Assembly (NCBI RefSeq): GCF_000686125.1
Contig: NZ_JMMA01000002.1
Coordinates: 248,001 to 312,000 of the forward strand
DNA: 64,000 nucleotides
Source: Ruminococcus sp. NK3A76
Lineage (GTDB): Bacteria; Bacillota; Clostridia; Oscillospirales; Ruminococcaceae
Direction of reading: 5' to 3'
Part shown: one piece after another, positions 52,355 through 60,659 of the stretch
Numbering within the stretch: the stretch's first letter is position 1
Layout of the letters: the number at the start of each line of letters is the position of its first letter
Notes under the pieces: generated by a model
What the model saw: the letters and a program-made list of their open reading frames with translations, nothing else
What the model was told of the DNA's origin: nothing
Database searches by the model: none
Position numbers and translations under genes: made by a program

Positions 52355-55318
52355 ATGGAAAATTTCAGGTTTACCGATGCAGAGATAATAATGATGGAAT
52401 CATCGGGAATACCTTTTGCATTTTATCAGTTCGTTGATAAGAGGGTGGTGACGCTTCTCCTGTCAAGGGGCTTCCGTGATATGTTCGGTTATGAAGATAA
52501 GGCGCAGGCGTACTATGATATGGATAACGATATGTACAAGGACGTTCACCCTGATGACGCTGCCCGTATAGCTGATGCTGCCGTGAGATTTGCGACAGAG
52601 GGCGGAAAGTATGACGTTATCTACCGCTCGAAATCACCTGACGGCGACGGCTATAATATTATCCACGCACAGGGCGAGCATTTCTATACAAATACAGGTG
52701 TTAAGCTCGCACAGGTGTGGTATATAAACGAGGGCAAGCATAACGAGAACGAGTCCTCTGACGGCCAGCTCAGCCGCAGTCTTAATAAAGCCCTGCATGA
52801 CGACAGCTTTCAGCGTGCAACTGTGTATGACCACCTTACCGGCCTTCCGAGCATGACGTATTTCTTTGAGCTCGCAACATCTAAAAAGACCGAGATGCTT
52901 AGCCGTGACGGCCACCCGGCGCTGCTTTATATGGACTTTGCCGGAATGAAGTATTTCAACCATAAACACGGCTTCACCGAGGGCGACAAGCTGCTCCAGG
53001 CGTTTGCAAGAACGATAGCAGCTGAATTCGGCAACGAGAACTGCTGCCGCTTGGGGCAGGACCATTTTGCTGTAATAACCACAGGCGATGACCTTGAAGC
53101 TACGCTCGAAAGGCTCTTTGAGAAGTGCAAGACCATAAACGAGGGGCGCTCTCTGCCTGTCCATGTTGGTGTGTTTCTGCACTGGTATGAAGGCATAGTT
53201 GCAAGTACAGCGTGCGACAGGGCGAAGTTTGCCTGCGATACGCTCACAAACAACCTGTCAAGCGGCTACGGCTTTTATAATATGTCTATGATGGACGCTG
53301 AGGAAAAGCAGCAGTATATCATAGCAAACCTCGACCGTGCGATATCCGAGGGCTGGATAAAGGTGTACTACCAGCCGATAGTGCGTGCGGTAAACGGCAG
53401 GGTCTGCGATGAGGAGGCTCTTGCAAGGTGGATAGACCCGCTTAAGGGCTTTATGTCGCCTGCTGATTTTATACCCGTGCTGGAGGAGCATAATCTTATA
53501 TACAAGCTCGACCTCTATGTGGTCGACTGTGTGCTCAAAAAGATAAGAGTTATTGAGGAGGCTGGGCTCAACCTGATGCCCCAGTCTGTCAACCTCTCAC
53601 GCTCGGATTTCGACTGCTGCGATATGGTGGAGGAGATACGCCGCCGTGTCGATGACGCAGGCATCAGCCGCAGCCTTCTGACCATTGAGATAACCGAGAG
53701 CACTCTCGGGCAGGATTTTGAATTTATAAAGGCTCAGGTCGAGCGTTTCAGAGAGCTTGGCTTCGCTGTGTGGATGGACGACTTCGGAAGCGGCTATTCA
53801 TCGCTCGATGTTTTGCAAAGTGTCAGGTTTGACCTTATCAAGTTCGATATGCACTTTATGCGCCAGTTTGACGAGGGCAATAACGCCAAGGTCATTCTTA
53901 CAGAGCTTCTCAAAATGGCCACCTCGCTCGGCATAGACACTATATGCGAGGGCGTTGAGACGGCAGAGCAGGTGCAGTTCTTGCAGGAAACAGGCTGCCT
54001 TAAGCTGCAGGGCTTCTATTTTGACAGGCCTATACCAGTTGAAAAGATAATTGAAAAATACGCAAAGGGTATGCAGATAGGCTTCGAGAACCCCGATGAG
54101 TCGTCATATTACGAGGCCATAGGCCGTGTTAATCTTCACGACCTTGCTGTTATAACGCAGGAGAACCTGGGCGAATTCGACAATATATTTAATACCCTGC
54201 CTATGGGTATAATAGAGACACATAATGGCCAGGTGCGCTTTGCACGCACCAACCAGACCTACAGAGACTTTATGCTGCGCAATTTCGGGCTTAAGGTCAC
54301 AGACAAGCCGGAGCCGTTTTTCAACACCCCCGGTGCGCTCGCTTCACCCTTTATGAAAGGGCTTTTGCAGAGCAGCCAGTATGACGGGCTTTTGTATATT
54401 GATGAGACTATGCCTGACGGCTCGCTCGCTCACTCGTGTATGCGCCGCCTTGCTGTAAACCCCGTCACCGGCACGACAGCGACGGCTGTGGTAGTTCTGT
54501 CTGTATCAAACGCAGAGCAGGGCATCACATATGCAAATATCGCAAGAGCTCTCGCAGCCGATTACTTTAACCTTTTCTATGTGAATATCGAGACTGAGAG
54601 ATTTATAGAATATACCTCGGCAGCAGGCTATGATGAGCTCGCAGTTGAAAGACACGGCGAGAACTTCTTCGAGCAGAGCCGTATCGACGCCGTGAAGTAT
54701 ATCCACAGTGAGGACAGCGAGAGCTTTGTAAACGCCTTTACAAAGGAAAACGTTCTGCGCATGATAGACGAGCAGGGGCAGTTTATGACGACCTACAGGC
54801 TCGTTTCGACCGCCGACCCCTTATATGTGCAGATGAAGGGTATGCGTATGCCGCATGACCCGAAGCATATAATAATAGGTGTCAGCAATATCGACATGCA
54901 GATGAAGCAGAAGCTCAAGCTCGAACACGCACACCGCAACGAGATGGTATTCTCACGCATAATGGCGCTCTCGGGCGACTATATATGCATATACTTTGTT
55001 GATATCGTCAGCGGAGATTACATCGAGTACAACGCTGCGAATGCCTACAGCTCGCTCGGCTTTGCCAAGGAGGGCAAGGATTTCTTCGAGCAGTCAAGGA
55101 CAGACGGTAAAACAGTTATGCTGCCCGATGAATACGAGAGGTTTTTCAGCAGCTTCAGCAAGGAAAAGATATTTGAAGCGATAAGAAAGAACGGCCAGTT
55201 CGTACTGAGCTATCACCTTCTGATAGACGGTGAGCAGATACCGGTCGAGCTGAAGGCCGCACTCGTTCGTGAGGGAAATGCTGACAAGCTCATAGTGGGA
55301 GTATACAAGCAAAGATAA
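52355..55318 (+). CDS. PAS-GGDEF-EAL protein with three C-terminal PAS-like domains
   Basis: A 987-residue cytoplasmic protein. Domains in order: an N-terminal PAS (about 5-115), a GGDEF domain with degenerate signature (LGQDHF near residue 230, about 150-310), a complete EAL domain (about 325-570, with EEALARW, EITEST, DDFGSGYSS, KFDMHFM and EGVETAEQ), then three PAS-like regions (about 600-725, 735-850 and 860-987). It should hydrolyse c-di-GMP under control of several PAS sensors. The gene starts at ATG behind GAGGTGAAG and lies 27 bp before a cyclase gene, making a matched phosphodiesterase/cyclase pair. Confidence 0.9.
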   Translation: MENFRFTDAEIIMMESSGIPFAFYQFVDKRVVTLLLSRGFRDMFGYEDKAQAYYDMDNDMYKDVHPDDAARIADAAVRFATEGGKYDVIYRSKSPDGDGYNIIHAQGEHFYTNTGVKLAQVWYINEGKHNENESSDGQLSRSLNKALHDDSFQRATVYDHLTGLPSMTYFFELATSKKTEMLSRDGHPALLYMDFAGMKYFNHKHGFTEGDKLLQAFARTIAAEFGNENCCRLGQDHFAVITTGDDLEATLERLFEKCKTINEGRSLPVHVGVFLHWYEGIVASTACDRAKFACDTLTNNLSSGYGFYNMSMMDAEEKQQYIIANLDRAISEGWIKVYYQPIVRAVNGRVCDEEALARWIDPLKGFMSPADFIPVLEEHNLIYKLDLYVVDCVLKKIRVIEEAGLNLMPQSVNLSRSDFDCCDMVEEIRRRVDDAGISRSLLTIEITESTLGQDFEFIKAQVERFRELGFAVWMDDFGSGYSSLDVLQSVRFDLIKFDMHFMRQFDEGNNAKVILTELLKMATSLGIDTICEGVETAEQVQFLQETGCLKLQGFYFDRPIPVEKIIEKYAKGMQIGFENPDESSYYEAIGRVNLHDLAVITQENLGEFDNIFNTLPMGIIETHNGQVRFARTNQTYRDFMLRNFGLKVTDKPEPFFNTPGALASPFMKGLLQSSQYDGLLYIDETMPDGSLAHSCMRRLAVNPVTGTTATAVVVLSVSNAEQGITYANIARALAADYFNLFYVNIETERFIEYTSAAGYDELAVERHGENFFEQSRIDAVKYIHSEDSESFVNAFTKENVLRMIDEQGQFMTTYRLVSTADPLYVQMKGMRMPHDPKHIIIGVSNIDMQMKQKLKLEHAHRNEMVFSRIMALSGDYICIYFVDIVSGDYIEYNAANAYSSLGFAKEGKDFFEQSRTDGKTVMLPDEYERFFSSFSKEKIFEAIRKNGQFVLSYHLLIDGEQIPVELKAALVREGNADKLIVGVYKQR

Positions 55319-55345
55319 AAGACACTTCAGAGGAGAATTGAGATA

Positions 55346-56827
55346 ATGGGAAAAAAGCGTTTTTTCTCTATAAGAATAAAGATGTATATATTCGTTTTCC
55401 TTGCAACGTTCACAGTCGTTTTCGGAGTGTCGATGATAGCATACAAAACAAGTGCGAAAAGCATAGACGACTACTACAAGCAGGCAGCTTCCAACAATGC
55501 AAAGAATGTCGCTTCCTTTGTTGACGGCGATTTCCTTGCGGAGTTTGGCAAAGTGTTGGCAACTGATGAATACCAGCAGCTCCGTGAAAAGGCGGAGGAG
55601 GAAGATGACGAACAGGCTATAGAGGACTATCTCAAAGAAAAAGGCGTTTGGGATAAGTTTTCCGAGATACGAGGCTATATCTCCAAGTATCTCAGGAACA
55701 TATCCGATATGAAGTATATATACATAGTTGCCGACACAGACAAGGACGCAACAGAGGATATGTACCTTATAACCGACGACACAGGAGAGATCTATGAGAC
55801 CGGTTACATCGAGGAGCGTGAGGCAGAGCTCTGCGGATATGACATTGAAGATATGCCCGAGCCGACTATATCCAACGGCGTGTGGGGCTGGCTGTGCTCT
55901 GATTTCAAGCCTGTTCATGACAAAAACGGCGACTGCGTGGCCATTGTCGGCTGTGACTACGACATGGACGATGTGATGAATGAAAGATACACCATGCTCA
56001 TAAGCATCATCATCGGGTCGCTGTTGTTTTCCGTGACGGTGCTTGCAGGGTCGGTGCTGTTTATCAATTTAGTTGTCGTAGGGCCGCTTGACAAGATAAC
56101 AGCCGAGATGAAGCACTTCACCCCCTCAGAGCACATGAGCTACGAGGAAGCAGGTGTTATCGAGCTTAAGATAAAGAGCCACGACGAGATAAACGAGATA
56201 TACCAGGGCATACGCTCCATGCAGATAAACATAATCGACTACTTAAACGATATGTCGGTGCTCATGGAAGACAAGCAGAAGGCCGAGCGTGACATCGAGG
56301 ACAAGGATAGGCAGATAGGCCGCTTAAGCGAGCAGACCTACAAGGACGCACTGACAAGTGTCGGCAACAAGAGCGCATACATCAAGAAGGTAGACGAGCT
56401 CAATGCTGCGATAAATGACGGCAGTGCGGAATTTGCACTTGTCATGATAGACCTTAATCACTTAAAACAGGTAAACGACGACTACGGCCACAAGGCAGGC
56501 GACCAGTACATCATCGGCAGCTGCCGCATGGCCTGCGAGGCTTTCAAGCATTCGCCCGTATACAGGATAGGCGGCGATGAGTTCGTGGTGATACTCCAGG
56601 GCGCAGACTATAACGACCGCAGGGAGATATTTGACAAGCTCAAAGCCGGCTTTGCAGAGAGCTACAGCCGCACAGATGCCGACCCGTGGTGCAGATACTC
56701 AGCCGCACTCGGCATGGCAGAAAAGGCCTCTGACGATTCGACCGCAGAACTGGTCTTCAGGCGTGCCGACAAGGCGATGTACAACGACAAAATGGCTTTC
56801 AAGAACAAATACGGAAGCTACAGATAG
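55346..56827 (+). CDS. Membrane diguanylate cyclase
   Basis: A 493-residue protein. A membrane helix (about 10-32), an external Cache-like sensor (about 33-215), a second helix (about 218-240), a HAMP-like/coiled-coil linker (about 245-330) and a GGDEF domain follow. The active motif RIGGDEFVVIL is intact (near residue 410). No RxxD inhibitory site precedes it, so product feedback is not expected. It should make c-di-GMP in answer to an external signal. AGGAGAATTGAG precedes the ATG. It is the second gene of the c-di-GMP pair. Confidence 0.92.
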   Translation: MGKKRFFSIRIKMYIFVFLATFTVVFGVSMIAYKTSAKSIDDYYKQAASNNAKNVASFVDGDFLAEFGKVLATDEYQQLREKAEEEDDEQAIEDYLKEKGVWDKFSEIRGYISKYLRNISDMKYIYIVADTDKDATEDMYLITDDTGEIYETGYIEEREAELCGYDIEDMPEPTISNGVWGWLCSDFKPVHDKNGDCVAIVGCDYDMDDVMNERYTMLISIIIGSLLFSVTVLAGSVLFINLVVVGPLDKITAEMKHFTPSEHMSYEEAGVIELKIKSHDEINEIYQGIRSMQINIIDYLNDMSVLMEDKQKAERDIEDKDRQIGRLSEQTYKDALTSVGNKSAYIKKVDELNAAINDGSAEFALVMIDLNHLKQVNDDYGHKAGDQYIIGSCRMACEAFKHSPVYRIGGDEFVVILQGADYNDRREIFDKLKAGFAESYSRTDADPWCRYSAALGMAEKASDDSTAELVFRRADKAMYNDKMAFKNKYGSYR

Positions 56828-56835
56828 AAGAATTC

Positions 56836-56874
56836 AAGGCACTTTTGTCAGAAAAAGACATGAGTGCCTTTTTG
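56836..56874 (+). terminator. Terminator of c-di-GMP pair
   Basis: AAGGCACT and AGTGCCTT pair around a long loop and are followed by TTTTG. Confidence 0.78.
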
Positions 56875-56885
56875 CATCACATCTA

Positions 56886-56915
56886 TTGACTGCTGCAGCC
56901 TGTGTGTGGTATAAT
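56886..56915 (+). promoter_or_regulatory. Sigma-A promoter for yccF
   Basis: TTGACT (56886-56891), 18-bp spacer, TATAAT (56910-56915). Confidence 0.7.
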
Positions 56916-56954
56916 ATAACAGTACTTAAAGATAACAGAAAGGGGCTTTTTGAT

Positions 56955-57320
56955 ATGAGCTTTTTAGGTGATCTGCTGTGGCTTGTCTGCGGCGGCTTAT
57001 TAAGCGGGCTGGGCTGGCTTTGCGCCGGGCTGTTCTGGTGCATAACTATAGTCGGCATACCCATTGGCATACAGTGCATCAAGCTATCCGGAATGTCGTT
57101 CGCTCCATTTGGCAAGGAGGTCAGATACGAGGGCGGTGCAGGGTCGTTTCTTGTAAACATACTGTGGTTCTTTTTCTCAGGCTTAGAGCTTGCGCTCGGC
57201 AACTTTTTCCTCGGCTGTCTGCTGTGCATAACTGTCGTTGGCATACCCTTCGGAATGCAGTTTTTCAAGCTCGCCAAGCTCTCCCTTGCGCCGTTCGGTG
57301 CGGTGGTAGAAAACGCATGA
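56955..57320 (+). CDS. yccF: YccF family membrane protein
   Basis: A 121-residue DUF307 protein made of two similar halves, each with a helix pair and an ITIVGIPIGIQ / ITVVGIPFGMQ motif (about 35-45 and 96-106) followed by (K)LSxxPFG. The duplication within one chain is diagnostic. It has about four membrane helices. Function is unknown. AGAAAGGGGC precedes the ATG. It has its own promoter and terminator. Confidence 0.92.
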   Translation: MSFLGDLLWLVCGGLLSGLGWLCAGLFWCITIVGIPIGIQCIKLSGMSFAPFGKEVRYEGGAGSFLVNILWFFFSGLELALGNFFLGCLLCITVVGIPFGMQFFKLAKLSLAPFGAVVENA

Positions 57321-57340
57321 TATGAGGTACATAACAGTCA

Positions 57341-57370
57341 CAAGGCACTCGCTTATTGCGGGTGCTTTTT
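57341..57370 (+). terminator. Terminator of yccF
   Basis: AAGGCACTCGC and GCGGGTGCTTTTT pair around TTATT (one mismatch, one G-U), followed by T5. Confidence 0.85.
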
Positions 57371-57380
57371 GTGGCAATAA

Positions 57381-57456
57381 AAAAATAGTGAATAATGCTC
57401 AGTCTCTCCACAAGGAGCACTTTTGATCATTTCACTATTCGCTATTCACTATTAAC
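57381..57456. repeat. GTGAATA-type heptamer element
   Basis: The left arm has AATAGTGAATAAT. The right arm, read on the minus strand, has GTTAATA, GTGAATA and GCGAATA in 7-bp register. The centre CTCC-ACA-AGGAG can form a small hairpin. Same family as 47674-47794. Confidence 0.7.
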
Positions 57457-57497
57457 TAAACCCTTACAGCATATGACGGATACCCATATTGAAGTTT

Positions 57498-57535
57498 TGC
57501 CCCGAAGCACTTTATCGTGATTCGGGGCATTTTTT
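57498..57535 (+). terminator. Perfect hairpin with T6, orphan terminator
   Basis: TGCCCCGAA and TTCGGGGCA pair perfectly, and TTTTTT follows on the plus strand. No nearby plus-strand gene needs it, because yccF already has one at 57341. It may be a backup or a relic. Confidence 0.7.
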
Positions 57536-57554
57536 ATTCGGGTGTTAAGATAAA

Positions 57555-57890
57555 TCATAATTTTGACAATTCAGCTAATTCGTCTTTAGAGTATTCCTTA
57601 TAATATTTTGAGGTAGGAGACAGCATTGAATCTGTTGTATCCGGAATAATTTTCATTAGTTTTTGTAAGTTGATCTCAGCAGGCATAGAAAGAAAATTTC
57701 CATCCTCATCTTCAAATTTTATTGCGCAGAAAATAAAATGTCCATTCTCATAATCAATATCAAAATAATTTGATACTTCAGTCTTATCAACATCTAAATA
57801 CTCATCTTGTTTTGCAATAAAATTTTCATAAATAAATTCAAACAGCGCTTCTTTACTTATTTTAATGACTCTCACTTTATCTTTATCCAT
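57555..57890 (-). CDS. Hypothetical protein, AT-rich gene
   Basis: A 111-residue acidic protein starting 'MDKDKVRVIKISKEALFEF' with no signal peptide. Its mix of short beta strands ('GHFIFCAIKFEDEDGN') and helices resembles small immunity or ankyrin-partner proteins, but I do not recognise a family. Codon use is clearly AT-richer (AAA, ATT, GAT) than neighbouring genes, suggesting recent acquisition. It begins behind AAAAGGAGTA. A tRNA-Pro gene lies 162 bp upstream, a common integration target. No toxin is adjacent. Confidence 0.65.
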   Translation of the reverse strand: MDKDKVRVIKISKEALFEFIYENFIAKQDEYLDVDKTEVSNYFDIDYENGHFIFCAIKFEDEDGNFLSMPAEINLQKLMKIIPDTTDSMLSPTSKYYKEYSKDELAELSKL

Positions 57891-57963
57891 AGAATACTCC
57901 TTTTAATTCCGATTTTTGTCAGTAACAATTATAACACAGTATTGAAGGTCTGTCAATAGAAAC

Positions 57964-58002
57964 GCCATAGTACTTCTGACTTTGGATCAGAAGTACTATG
58001 GC
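57964..58002 (-). terminator. Perfect 16-bp inverted repeat, tRNA terminator
   Basis: GCCATAGTACTTCTGA and TCAGAAGTACTATGGC are perfectly complementary with a 7-nt loop. On the minus strand GTTTCTATTG follows. It lies 50 bp beyond the tRNA-Pro 3' end and could terminate that transcript or mark an element end. Confidence 0.6.
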
Positions 58003-58051
58003 ATAAAACTTCTATATCAGCGCAGCCCATAAGCTGTAAGGGCGTTTCTGG

Positions 58052-58125
58052 TCGAGGTGACAGGACTTGAACCTGCGGCCTCTGCGTCCCGAACGCAGCG
58101 CTCTACCAAACTGAGCCACACCTCG
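58052..58125 (-). tRNA. tRNA-Pro, anticodon CGG
   Basis: 74 nt. The acceptor stem is CGAGGTG/CACCTCG with discriminator A. The D arm has GGCTCAGTTTGGTAGAGC, the anticodon stem is CTGCG/CGCAG with loop TTCGGGA (anticodon CGG, reading CCG), and the T arm has GGTTCAAGTCC. No CCA is encoded. Confidence 0.95.
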
Positions 58126-58286
58126 ATGTGCTGTTAGATTTCATCACCAAATTATTATATCATATTTTTCCGCGCTTGTCAATGTTTTTTTGAAAAAAAG
58201 ATATAGAGGAAAATTATGGCTGTTGCAAAATGCTACAAAAATCAGATATAATATTGTCATATTATTACGAAATATACAAAATGGTA

Positions 58287-58315
58287 TTGACTTTGTGATG
58301 GATTGGTGATATTAT
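58287..58315 (+). promoter_or_regulatory. Sigma-A promoter for secreted protease gene
   Basis: TTGACT (58287-58292), 17-bp spacer, TATTAT (58310-58315). Confidence 0.72.
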
Positions 58316-58373
58316 TATATCATAATAGCATAGTTGTATGCTGTTAATATATTATACAATAGGAAGTGTTGTT

Positions 58374-59561
58374 ATGAAAAAGACAAGCAGATGCAAGAGG
58401 ATCGTTGCTATGTTTATGGTAATGGCTTCTGTTGTAAGCAGTGCTGCTGTTTTGCCAACAGACAGTAATATCTCATTATTCTCTGATTCGGCAATAACAG
58501 CCGAGGCAAAGGTGGCAAAGTATACTTCATGGAGACAAACAGATGATAAGTGGAAGTCAAGGCTCATCACACCGAGTGATAAGAACAGTACACTTGCAGG
58601 CTATGGCTGTGCTGTTACTTCTATCGCTATGAATGTTGTTAAGGCCGGTCTGCGCACAGAGGATAATTTTGACCCTGGAAAGTGCCTTACAGACCTTCAG
58701 AAGGCAGGCGCTTTTGATAAAAACAGCTGCATTTCATGGAATAAGGTGACAAAGGCTTATCCTAAGCTCGTTTATAAGAATACTGTAAATGTAGCAAGCA
58801 AGAAAAAGGCTGATGCTATCAAAGCTGTCGGTAATTATCTTGATAAGGGTTATTATCTCTTGGTAGGTGTATCTTGCAGGAAAGACGGCAAGTGCAATCA
58901 CTATGTTTGCCCGATAAGCAAAACCAAAGACGGCGATATCAAGATCGCTGATCCGGGCGGAACAGGTCAGACAAAGCTCTCGGGTTATAAGGTTTGCAAT
59001 ATTGTAGGCTTTAAAAAGACCGGAGATGTTGGTACTAAAAACCTTAAAGGCATTGCTGATATTATGGACGACTTCATAAAAACTACCATCCACAGCACAG
59101 TTCTTAAGGACGGCGGTACTTATAGAATACGCACAGCAGCTTCCAATAGTAAGCTATATATAGGTACTAAGAGCAACGGTACTTCCAAGAAGACAAATGT
59201 TCAGTTTGTTAAAAAGAACGCTTCTTCAAGCCTGTGGGTAGCACACTATAATGCAAAAACCAATGCATGGTATTTCACACTTAAGGATAATAAGAAGGTA
59301 GTTCTTAATCTGTATGCTGATGATATAGTTTCCAAGACAAATGCTAACCTTTATACATTTGTTGCTAATGATAAAACTCAGGAGTTTATGATCGAAGCTC
59401 AGAAGGATAACAAGTTCTATATCAGAAATGCAGCTAATACTAAGGTGGTTCTTGATGCATATGGCAGCGCTGGTTCTCAGAAGGTCGGCTCAAATATATG
59501 GAGCTACACATTCACAAAGAATGAAAAGACTCAGCTCTGGATATTTGAAAAGGTATCATGA
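58374..59561 (+). CDS. Secreted C39-like cysteine peptidase with ricin-type lectin domain
   Basis: The ATG at 58374 lies behind AGGAAGTG; the product has 395 residues. A signal peptide (about 1-45) is followed by a C39-like papain-fold peptidase with Cys79 in AGYGCAVTS, His176 in CNHYVC and Asp193 in IADPGG (catalytic triad), and then a C-terminal beta-trefoil (about 250-395) with ricin-B type strands such as 'YRIRTAASNSKLYIG' and 'VVLNLYADD'. It is a secreted or wall-associated enzyme, likely directed to a glycan- or peptide-rich target. Codons are AT-richer than the chromosome around it. Function and target are inference. Confidence 0.78.
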   Translation: MKKTSRCKRIVAMFMVMASVVSSAAVLPTDSNISLFSDSAITAEAKVAKYTSWRQTDDKWKSRLITPSDKNSTLAGYGCAVTSIAMNVVKAGLRTEDNFDPGKCLTDLQKAGAFDKNSCISWNKVTKAYPKLVYKNTVNVASKKKADAIKAVGNYLDKGYYLLVGVSCRKDGKCNHYVCPISKTKDGDIKIADPGGTGQTKLSGYKVCNIVGFKKTGDVGTKNLKGIADIMDDFIKTTIHSTVLKDGGTYRIRTAASNSKLYIGTKSNGTSKKTNVQFVKKNASSSLWVAHYNAKTNAWYFTLKDNKKVVLNLYADDIVSKTNANLYTFVANDKTQEFMIEAQKDNKFYIRNAANTKVVLDAYGSAGSQKVGSNIWSYTFTKNEKTQLWIFEKVS

Positions 59562-59598
59562 TCTGCTGACAGAGAATAAAACATGATAAAAGCATATA

Positions 59599-59628
59599 TC
59601 CCCCTGCACTCCGCAGGGGGACTTTTTT
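59599..59628 (+). terminator. Strong terminator
   Basis: TCCCCCTGC and GCAGGGGGA pair around ACTCC, followed by CT6. It separates the protease gene from the convergent spo0A. Confidence 0.92.
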
Positions 59629-59643
59629 ATGCCCAAATTCAAT

Positions 59644-60429
59644 TCACGCCGAAACCTTCGCCCTATACTTCAAACTTATCTTATCCGTAATAAGCGCTAT
59701 GAACTCGCTGTTTGTCGGCTTGCCCTTGCCCGTGTTTACGGTGTAGCCGAAGAAAGAATTCAGCGTGTCGATGTCGCCTCTGTCCCACGCTATCTCGATA
59801 GCATGACGGATAGCACGCTCAACACGGGAGCTGGTGGTCGAGAATTTCTTTGCAACGGTCGGGTAGAGTATCTTTGTGACACTTTCAAGCATCTCCCTGT
59901 CGTTGACCGAGCTGATTATCGCCTCACGCAGATAGTGATAACCCTTGATGTGCGCAGGCACGCCTATCTGATGTATTATGTCAGTGACGATTATTTCAAG
60001 CGAGGTCTGGTCGAGCGGCCTGTGTGAGGTCGCACTCATGCCTGTGGATATGTCCGAATCTATCTCTAAAAGCGCCTTTATCCTCTCGCCTAAGATGTTC
60101 ACATCAAAGGGGCGCAGCATGAAGTACGCTGCCCCGGCATTCATCACCTGCTGCTCGATAAAGGCATTCTCGTAGCTGCTCGTGATGATGAACAGCGGCT
60201 TTTTGTCAAGCGCCTGAGAGCGCCTTATCATTTCAATAGCATCTACCGACGGCAGTACGGCATCGCATATCACAGCGTCCGGCTGCTCGTTTTTTATCGC
60301 ATCGAATATCTTGCCGCCGTCCTTGCTTCTCGTTATCACGAAAAATCCCATGCTCCTGAGCGCCGAGGCAGTTGCCACCCCGTACTGAGCCGAATCGTCA
60401 CCTATGAGTATCTTTATCTTACCTGTCAT
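59644..60429 (-). CDS. spo0A: Sporulation master regulator Spo0A
   Basis: The ATG at 60429 is 6 bp after GGAGGAAA; the product has 261 residues. The receiver has the acidic Asp11-Asp12 pair, the phosphoacceptor Asp56 in VICDAVLP and Thr83, but Arg106 in YFMLRPFD replaces the normally invariant Lys. The DNA-binding domain is well conserved: '[20 protein letters not shown]', '[20 protein letters not shown]' and '[20 protein letters not shown]'. It activates sporulation, often by phosphorelay or direct kinase input. It sits next to spoIVB, as in Bacillus and Clostridia. Confidence 0.95.
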   Translation of the reverse strand: MTGKIKILIGDDSAQYGVATASALRSMGFFVITRSKDGGKIFDAIKNEQPDAVICDAVLPSVDAIEMIRRSQALDKKPLFIITSSYENAFIEQQVMNAGAAYFMLRPFDVNILGERIKALLEIDSDISTGMSATSHRPLDQTSLEIIVTDIIHQIGVPAHIKGYHYLREAIISSVNDREMLESVTKILYPTVAKKFSTTSSRVERAIRHAIEIAWDRGDIDTLNSFFGYTVNTGKGKPTNSEFIALITDKISLKYRAKVSA

Positions 60430-60639
60430 TGTGTTTTCCTCCGTTGTCAATTGTATTGTAATGTGTGCGCACGTTTTTTCCTTACAATAACTATCATATC
60501 ATACCACAAATCAAAAATCAATAACTTTTCGGGATTTTTCACAACAAAATTATCCTATATTTATGCATAATACACCATAATAATGCTAATAATATAACAA
60601 ACTGAGATAATTCTCAAATATATGACTATAGTCCGTCGT

Positions 60640-60649
60640 TTTCGACAAC
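60640..60649 (-). promoter_or_regulatory. 0A box (TTGTCGAAAA)
   Basis: On the minus strand TTGTCGAAAA matches the Spo0A-binding consensus (TGTCGAA core). It lies 210 bp upstream of spo0A and just after the spoIVB stop, fitting autoregulation of spo0A. Confidence 0.65.
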
Positions 60650-60659
60650 AGAAGACCTT

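Noticed and set aside
57498-57535. Terminator of the leftward gene at 57555
   Set aside because: On the minus strand the hairpin is followed by AAAAC rather than a T run. The T6 is on the plus strand.
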